Shown: one piece after another, positions 5,656 through 5,774 of the stretch
Layout: each line of letters opens with the position of its first letter
Numbering within the stretch: the first letter of the stretch is position 1
From: Chloroflexota bacterium
GTDB taxonomy: Bacteria > Chloroflexota > Dehalococcoidia > Tepidiformales > Tepidiformaceae
Reading direction: 5' to 3'
NCBI GenBank assembly: GCA_021823905.1
Contig: JAKALX010000261.1
Span: forward strand, 1 to 5,774
Length of the DNA: 5,774 nt
Program-made: the position numbers and the translations under genes
The notes under the pieces: generated by a model
Told to the model about the DNA's origin: nothing
Databases searched by the model: none
What the model saw: only the letters and a program-made list of their open reading frames with translations

Positions 5656-5774
5656 GACGCTGTCCCCCGCTGGCGGCGCAGCAAGACCAGGAAGAACGGC
5701 GCGCCGACACTCGCGGTGATGATCCCGACCGGCAATTCCTGGGGCGCGAGGACCATGCGTGCACCAAGATCGGC
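5652..5774 (-). CDS. btuC: FecCD-type ABC transporter permease, C-terminal end (cut by window edge)
   Basis: Only the last 40 residues are visible, entering at position 5774 and ending with a TGA at 5654-5652. The fragment has the conserved C-terminal signature of FecCD/BtuC permeases: ADLGARMV, then PQELPVGIITASVGAPFF, then LVLLRR and a short basic tail. In this family the aspartate-led segment and the ELPVG turn precede the last transmembrane helix, and the GAPFF motif starts that helix. The permease forms the membrane channel for the ATPase encoded next, whose GTG start overlaps this stop codon by four bases (GTGA). The uptake substrate is inferred to be cobalamin or another corrinoid from the downstream genes; heme or siderophore permeases share this motif. 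The fragment is too short for the track of long frames but the match is clear. Confidence 0.9.
   Translation of the reverse strand, partial: ADLGARMVLAPQELPVGIITASVGAPFFLVLLRRQRGTAS
5663..5668 (-). promoter_or_regulatory. Ribosome binding site for btuD
   Basis: On the minus strand the sequence reads GGGGGA, seven bases before the GTG at 5655-5653. It lies within the permease coding region and supports the GTG as the start that gives the GTGA overlap. Confidence 0.65.

Noticed and set aside
4865..5767. Upstream in-frame extension of cobO to a 476-residue frame, which could be read as a fusion protein.
   Set aside because: The extra part is low-complexity arginine-rich sequence from reading btuD and the permease out of frame; the ATG at 4864 has a consensus GGAGG and the protein from there is complete.
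1..5774. Search for a cobalamin riboswitch, terminator hairpin with a T run, tRNA, CRISPR repeats or mobile element ends.
   Set aside because: There is no non-coding stretch in the window; all boundaries overlap, and I saw no repeat array, T-rich hairpin or inverted terminal repeats.

Overview
The window is one unbroken minus-strand stretch of a cobalamin (vitamin B12) operon: corrinoid uptake followed by the late (adenosylation, amidation, nucleotide-loop) steps. In the direction of transcription, from position 5774 down to 1, it holds: the last 40 residues of a FecCD-type permease (btuC-like), its ATPase (btuD-like), corrinoid adenosyltransferase (cobO/btuR), glutamine-dependent cobyrinate a,c-diamide synthase (cbiA/cobB), the lower-ligand phosphoribosyltransferase (cobT), cobalamin synthase (cobS), adenosylcobinamide-phosphate synthase (cbiB), and the first 88 residues of an L-threonine-O-3-phosphate decarboxylase (cobD, cobC in Pseudomonas naming). 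Both end genes are cut by the window edges; the six between are intact. All assignments come from motifs read in the translations; no database search was run.

The genes leave no intergenic space. Six successive junctions are 4-base stop/start overlaps (GTGA, ATGA, TTGA, ATGA, GTGA, GTGA), and the seventh, cbiB to cobD, is a 13-base overlap. Starts are GTG, ATG, TTG, ATG, GTG, GTG and ATG. Five of the seven starts have a clear purine-rich Shine-Dalgarno sequence; cobS and cbiB do not, so they probably depend on translational coupling. I see no promoter, terminator, riboswitch, RNA gene, mobile element or CRISPR array. A cobalamin riboswitch, if there is one, would lie upstream of the permease, beyond position 5774.

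Together the genes can import a corrinoid, adenosylate it (CobO), amidate cobyrinate at a and c (CbiA), make and attach the aminopropanol phosphate arm (CobD, CbiB), activate the lower ligand base (CobT) and join it to the GDP-activated corrin (CobS). Cobyric acid synthase (cbiP/cobQ), the adenosylcobinamide kinase/guanylyltransferase (cobU/cobP) and the binding protein btuF are not in the window and would be expected in the flanks or elsewhere.

The sequence is strongly GC-rich, with heavy G/C third-position use and frequent GTG/TTG starts. This suggests a high-GC free-living bacterium. The compact uptake-plus-late-B12 cluster would fit Chloroflexota (Thermomicrobia-like) or a similar lineage, but that is a weak inference. 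I found no evidence of an undescribed system; this is a well-formed metabolic operon, and the findings are modest.
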